Below, piece after piece: positions 44,216-47,909 of a stretch of 47,909 nt of DNA. How positions within the stretch are numbered: position 1 is the first letter of the stretch; every line of letters begins with the position of its first letter. Made by a program: the position numbers and the translations under genes. The notes beneath the pieces were generated by a model that saw only the letters and a list, made by a program, of their open reading frames with translations, had not been told where the DNA came from and ran no database searches. The stretch comes from Candidatus Methanoperedens nitratireducens (GTDB taxonomy: Archaea > Halobacteriota > Methanosarcinia > Methanosarcinales > Methanoperedenaceae), in NCBI RefSeq assembly GCF_900196725.1, contig NZ_FZMP01000185.1:1-47909 (forward strand), written 5' to 3'.

Positions 44216-45946
44216 TTATCTTATCCAATTTTTAATTGCAACTATTATCAGCAACAGAGTTACAGCAGACCATAATGTACTGTAACCGCTCTTCGGTATA
44301 TTGTCTGAGCTTGCGTTTGTTTTTAAATCTTTCAATCCTTCTAATTCAGGCGATACTATATTTTCATCCGATGCCTCCAATTTTTTAACGGATTCTGGCT
44401 TAGGCTCAGAGACAAGCCATAATTCCCCGAAAATATTTGATTCCGGAGATGCCCTGACAGGTTCGTTCCATGTAATGCCGTCTTTAGAGTTCACAACATA
44501 TATGACCCGGCTCCCATCATTCATTACTTTTGAGAAAGCTATCCGTAGCACGCCATCCCGATCTGCAATCATACTTTTGTAATCAATGACATTAGTATCG
44601 CTTCTATTAATGACCCGGAAAGGTGTCGTGAACTTTAAGCCATCTTTCGACTGGATGATATATGCATCCTCTGCGGTTGTCTGGCTTGACATGAGCGCTA
44701 TATAATATTCATCATTTTTATAAACCGGATGGAGATAATTATAAGCAACCGACTTATTACCATCTGTAATAAGAGATGGAGTTGACCATGTCAATAGGTC
44801 TGGAGAACGCATAACAAAGATATCGTTATGGTTCGCGAATACCTCCTCGTCCTCAAACTTCGGAGATACAAAATAGAGCCAGTATTCCTTACGATTGTCC
44901 TTTATTATTGTTGGATAATAGGAGGACTTCATGCTATTATCAGTTATCCTCCTCGATGTACCCGGGTTGCCAAGGCTCTTTGAGGTCATAATATATATGT
45001 TATCGTGGAACTCATTCCCTTCAAGGCTGCTGGTTGCATATAAATATATGAATAATTTTGAATCCATATCATAATACAAATACGGATAATACGCATTATC
45101 CTGTGCAATAGCGATCTCTTTTGGTTCGTCCCATTTTTTACCATCGACCGAGCGGGTATAATAAGGTTTATTAACAGTCCCGAAGGCTTGATTTAACTCA
45201 TTCTTTTTATCCGGAGGTTCTAATCGCGTGAATACCATCCAGAATTCACCGTTATCATCTTCAACTATTGCTGAATCATAATCGTGGAATATACTTGTGA
45301 CGACCGGTTCAGGACGAGACCATGTAATCCCATCCCTTGAATTTGTTATATAGATATCTCCATACTGGCTTTTGCTCAAGACCTCCATTGTCATCCAGTA
45401 TGTGCCGTTTGAATCTTGAAAAATCCATGGTCTGTTATAACTCGCTTTTGTGTAATAATCTTCTGGAACTTGTTTTCCTAATGGGGTAATCTCAGTAGGA
45501 GAACCTATAACAATCTTATCAATTGTAATTGTTCCTGATATCACTGTTACCCTGAGGGTATGATAGGAATTATTCAAGTCTCCAATAAGTTTTAATTGTT
45601 GATATTCATTTCTTGATTCAGAAGTGATATCGCCCTTCGATGCCCCATCGAGTTCCAGGGATAACTTAACACCATCATCACCTGTTTTAGATATCAGGTA
45701 TGTCTCTGCACCCTGGAAATAAATGGTTAGCGTCGAGCCGGCCTGTGTTGCAGTTATCGATGTAATGTTTTGAGACTCAATCGTTTTCCAGCCGCCGTTT
45801 AATTCTATAATTGAAGAGTCCTCAGCCTCTACAACTAACGCATTTGATTCAACAGCAGCCGCAATGCCACTATATACTATAATAAGTAATAATATCATCA
45901 GAGAATCTTTTAGTAGTTTCCATTTTATGTTTTTATTTCGCCACAT
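44216..45946 (-). CDS. Membrane-anchored BNR/sialidase-like beta-propeller protein
   Basis: A 576-residue exported protein. The N-terminal hydrophobic segment (LLKDSLMILLLIIVYSGIAA) is followed by a carbohydrate-binding-like beta domain (35-155, opening LVVEAEDSSIIELNGGW). A propeller-like region has five BNR-type 'S-x-D-G-x-x-W-x-x-P' repeats (DGITWSRPEPV, DGKKWDEPKEI, DLLTWSTPSLI, DGLKFTTPFRV, DGITWNEPVRA). It ends with a C-terminal membrane helix (LWSAVTLLLIIVAIKNWIR). The fold is that of sialidases and related glycosidases, but I cannot see a full catalytic Arg triad, so it may only bind sugar. It lies between two large cytochromes and may engage their glycans (inference). Confidence 0.78.
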   Translation of the reverse strand: MWRNKNIKWKLLKDSLMILLLIIVYSGIAAAVESNALVVEAEDSSIIELNGGWKTIESQNITSITATQAGSTLTIYFQGAETYLISKTGDDGVKLSLELDGASKGDITSESRNEYQQLKLIGDLNNSYHTLRVTVISGTITIDKIVIGSPTEITPLGKQVPEDYYTKASYNRPWIFQDSNGTYWMTMEVLSKSQYGDIYITNSRDGITWSRPEPVVTSIFHDYDSAIVEDDNGEFWMVFTRLEPPDKKNELNQAFGTVNKPYYTRSVDGKKWDEPKEIAIAQDNAYYPYLYYDMDSKLFIYLYATSSLEGNEFHDNIYIMTSKSLGNPGTSRRITDNSMKSSYYPTIIKDNRKEYWLYFVSPKFEDEEVFANHNDIFVMRSPDLLTWSTPSLITDGNKSVAYNYLHPVYKNDEYYIALMSSQTTAEDAYIIQSKDGLKFTTPFRVINRSDTNVIDYKSMIADRDGVLRIAFSKVMNDGSRVIYVVNSKDGITWNEPVRASPESNIFGELWLVSEPKPESVKKLEASDENIVSPELEGLKDLKTNASSDNIPKSGYSTLWSAVTLLLIIVAIKNWIR

Positions 45947-46025
45947 TTTTTACTAAACTTAACTACTAAAATAGGAAAGCCATGTTAATATGATTTTTCT
46001 TAAACGAAACATTTTCTAAAGATCT

Positions 46026-46043
46026 ACCGGGCGTATGCCCGGT
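46026..46043 (-). terminator. Hairpin after the 12-heme mosaic cytochrome
   Basis: ACCGGGC (46026-46032) and GCCCGGT (46037-46043) form a perfect 7-bp GC-rich stem around GTAT, with AGAT/ATCT extending it after a 2-base mismatch. It lies about 30 bases beyond the stop of the leftward gene. A short T-containing tract follows on the minus strand. Transcript end or mRNA-protecting hairpin. Confidence 0.55.
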
Positions 46044-46074
46044 AAATCTATTTGTTCTATTAATACCTGCTCGC

Positions 46075-47789
46075 TCACCAGATCAAAGACCAGTTAGTGG
46101 TAATGTTTGCATTACCGTGCCACTGGCTCGGCTTCCTGTGGCAATCGCCGCACTTCCTTATGTTCTGGCGGTTCATGTCCTTCTGGTAATGGCACCTCCA
46201 GCAGTCATCATTAGTTAGAGTATCCGGAGGCGTGTTGTTGATGTTCCTGTGGATGGATTCGTTAAACGCGTATATATCAACCAGCGTCGTCCTTGCCATC
46301 GGGTTTGCTCCAGTGTAATTGGTACCGTGGCATTCAATACAGGTATCGCCGCCGGCGAACGTTATTTGATGTGGGTCGCCTCCGTGGCAGGCCGTGCACT
46401 GGTTCCCTCCATTATGATCTATGGCTGGATGGCATGTCCTGCATACCGTTATATCCAGAGTTTGGAGGGATTTTACATCGTGCTCACGGTTATGGCATAG
46501 ACCGCAGGATACGGTCTGGCTGAGGGAATGTGATGTATTTTCGATAGAATTGGGGATGGTTATGTTAGTATCATTCAGGATTGATCCAGGTCTCGGATGA
46601 CATGTTGTACAGCTCGGCTTAGTGGTTAACGAAGTTAAGGTACCATGGCAATCGTTACATGTCTCGTTCTGGTAATGCCTATCCTGTCCGTAACGTGGAG
46701 CAAGAACACTTTCTGTCGTTGTTCTGTCGCCGTGGCAGTTCTCGCAGACAAGTCCAGCATTCCCACCTGATGGAGATTTATGGCAACCACTGCATTCGAC
46801 TGGTTGTCTTTGATATGGATGGTCTGCCCAGCTAGGGGCTTTGAAGGGGTGACATTGCTGGCACTGCAGCGTGGAAGTATATGTTGTTTGAGTCTCGCAC
46901 AGGCTATCACCGCAGTGTACTGTGTTTATATCCGTAGTCTCAAAATGTTCGGGATGAACGGTTACAGGGTTGAATGTGGAAGGATAATTGACTCCTCCGC
47001 CGATGTGGCAGTTTGCACAGCCCCATCTCAGCACGCTGAACTCTCCTGCAACGTTGGGATAATCAGTAATCCTTACAATATATCCGCCTTCATCCAGATA
47101 ATCGGGCAGTATGAAGTTCCCGGAGTAAGGTCCTGTCCCGCTCAGATTTGTTCTTCCGATCTCAGCGCCTGTCACGTTGTATATAACAGCTTCAAGAGAC
47201 AGACCTGTGATATAGCGACCGTTGTTATTCAGGATTGCCGCAGATATGTTAACAGTGCGGAAGTTCTCAGGCGAACTCATCCATCCGGGCGCACTGACCA
47301 TGTACTCCGAGGGAGTCGTCCAGACACCGGGCTTGAGGGTCACAATGGCACTGGCTGGAACTGAGTCATTAACAACATCCAGGTACCGGCTCTGAGGCTT
47401 ATAATAATATGTAGTATTTGCAGAGAGCCCTGATACTCTGATGCTCACATTGAACGTATTATTACTCCAGATGCTCCAGCTCCCGTTTGTCAGGTTATTG
47501 ACATCTGCCTCACTCAGACCGTAATACACCCTGTTGTTGCCGGATACATTAGTGTCCCAGAAAAAAAAGAGCCGCTGGAAGTGGGTTCTGAGTTTCTTTG
47601 ATTGAAAATGGAGATAGAACCATAAGGGTTTTCAGCGGCATCTACACTGCTGGTATCAGCATATAAAAAAGGCGAGCCTGCAACAATTAATAGCAAAACA
47701 GTAGCGCCCGTAAGAACACGGGCAGGAAGTTTCTGTCTATCAGACGTAACAATTGAGATAATATTCCCTAAGTTAATGCTCCTATCCAT
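46075..47789 (-). pseudogene. Mosaic secreted multiheme cytochrome c, 12 CxxCH, split by one-base frameshift
   Basis: Two frames (47789 to 47514; 47529 to 46075) join into a 571-residue protein. Leader QKLPARVLTGATVLLLIVAG, the two heme-free beta domains and hemes 1-9 (CANCH to CTACH) are very close to the 26-heme gene at 21575. Hemes 10-12 and the tail (MNRQNIRKCGDCHRKPSQWH then NANITTNWSLIW) match the end of the 28-heme gene. The break is in a run of eight T's on the coding strand (47561-47568): nine T's would read SFFFWDTN, as in the paralog (SFIFWDTN). A genuine gene with one missing base is likely; error, mutation or slippage are all possible. The alternative GTG start at 47529 would lack any export signal. 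Confidence 0.88.
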
Positions 47790-47909
47790 ATGATCACCAT
47801 TTTTCTTTAATAAATTTAAACCATCATACTATTTATACCTGCTGGTTAATTCAGTACTTCCGAATAGCTCTACTTCCGAGTGAATGAAATATCAGCACAT
47901 CTATTTTAA

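Noticed and set aside
21575-47789. Possible Borg-type extrachromosomal element because of many cytochromes and a tandem repeat
   Set aside because: The mcr operon, carA and other housekeeping genes on the same molecule, and lack of many repeats or terminal repeats, favour the chromosome.
1-47909. tRNA, rRNA, CRISPR array, insertion sequence or CxxCK-type nitrite reductase motif
   Set aside because: Looked for and not seen: no cloverleaf with CCA end, no regularly spaced repeats with spacers, no transposase or terminal inverted repeats, no CxxCK in the cytochromes.

Overview
The window reads as chromosome from an anaerobic methane-oxidising archaeon of the ANME-2d type ('Candidatus Methanoperedens'-like). 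The main reasons are a complete mcrBDGA cluster for methyl-coenzyme M reductase, whose McrA keeps the residues modified or used in the canonical methane enzyme, and a downstream accessory region with seven multiheme c-type cytochrome genes carrying 87 CxxCH motifs in total. Genes have archaeal-style ribosome binding sites (GGAGGTG) and AT-rich TATA-type promoters. I see no rRNA, tRNA, CRISPR array or insertion sequence. The genus is an inference; no database could be consulted.

Layout. (1) 1-7,000 is mixed housekeeping: PspA with its PspAA partner, a minimal nucleotidyltransferase, orphan carA, a HIT protein, OsmC, a Tat-lipoprotein substrate-binding protein, and a phosphoribosyltransferase-acetyltransferase fusion with a tiny zinc-ribbon gene. 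(2) 7,300-11,200 holds the two permeases and two ATPases of a dipeptide/nickel-type ABC importer, interrupted by an 11-bp tandem repeat. (3) 11,270-17,940 is the methane module: a HAD protein, a DUF2098-like protein, mcrB, mcrD, mcrG and mcrA, a strong terminator, a DnaJ-type zinc-finger protein and an unrecognised small protein. (4) 17,990-21,320 has a B12-type radical SAM protein with a PqqD-like tail, convergent with four small genes, two of which share an N-terminal half. (5) 21,575-27,890 is the first cytochrome block (26, 2, 3+1, 12 and 4 heme motifs). (6) 28,000-36,850 is a surface-glycan island: two GT-C membrane glycosyltransferase-like proteins, a DUF1616-like fragment, DUF362, a Gfo/Idh/MocA oxidoreductase, a second B12 radical SAM enzyme and a broken GT2. 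(7) 36,890-47,790, all on the minus strand, encodes secreted beta-rich proteins and two more large cytochromes (28 and 12 hemes).

How it may work together. MCR activates methane. Electrons that leave the cell need a route over the cell surface, and the secreted, sequon-rich multiheme proteins, the secreted beta-propeller and Ig-like proteins and the glycosylation genes between them look like a set for building and decorating that route. This is inference from co-location. The most notable items are the mosaic cytochrome at 46075-47789, a family of small cytochromes with a common N-terminus (one a tetraheme, a candidate filament subunit), a common C-terminal signature (N-x-S sequon then a final Trp) on all three large cytochromes, three one-base frameshifts confined to the last 12 kb, and a radical SAM/PqqD protein beside two leader-sharing small proteins.
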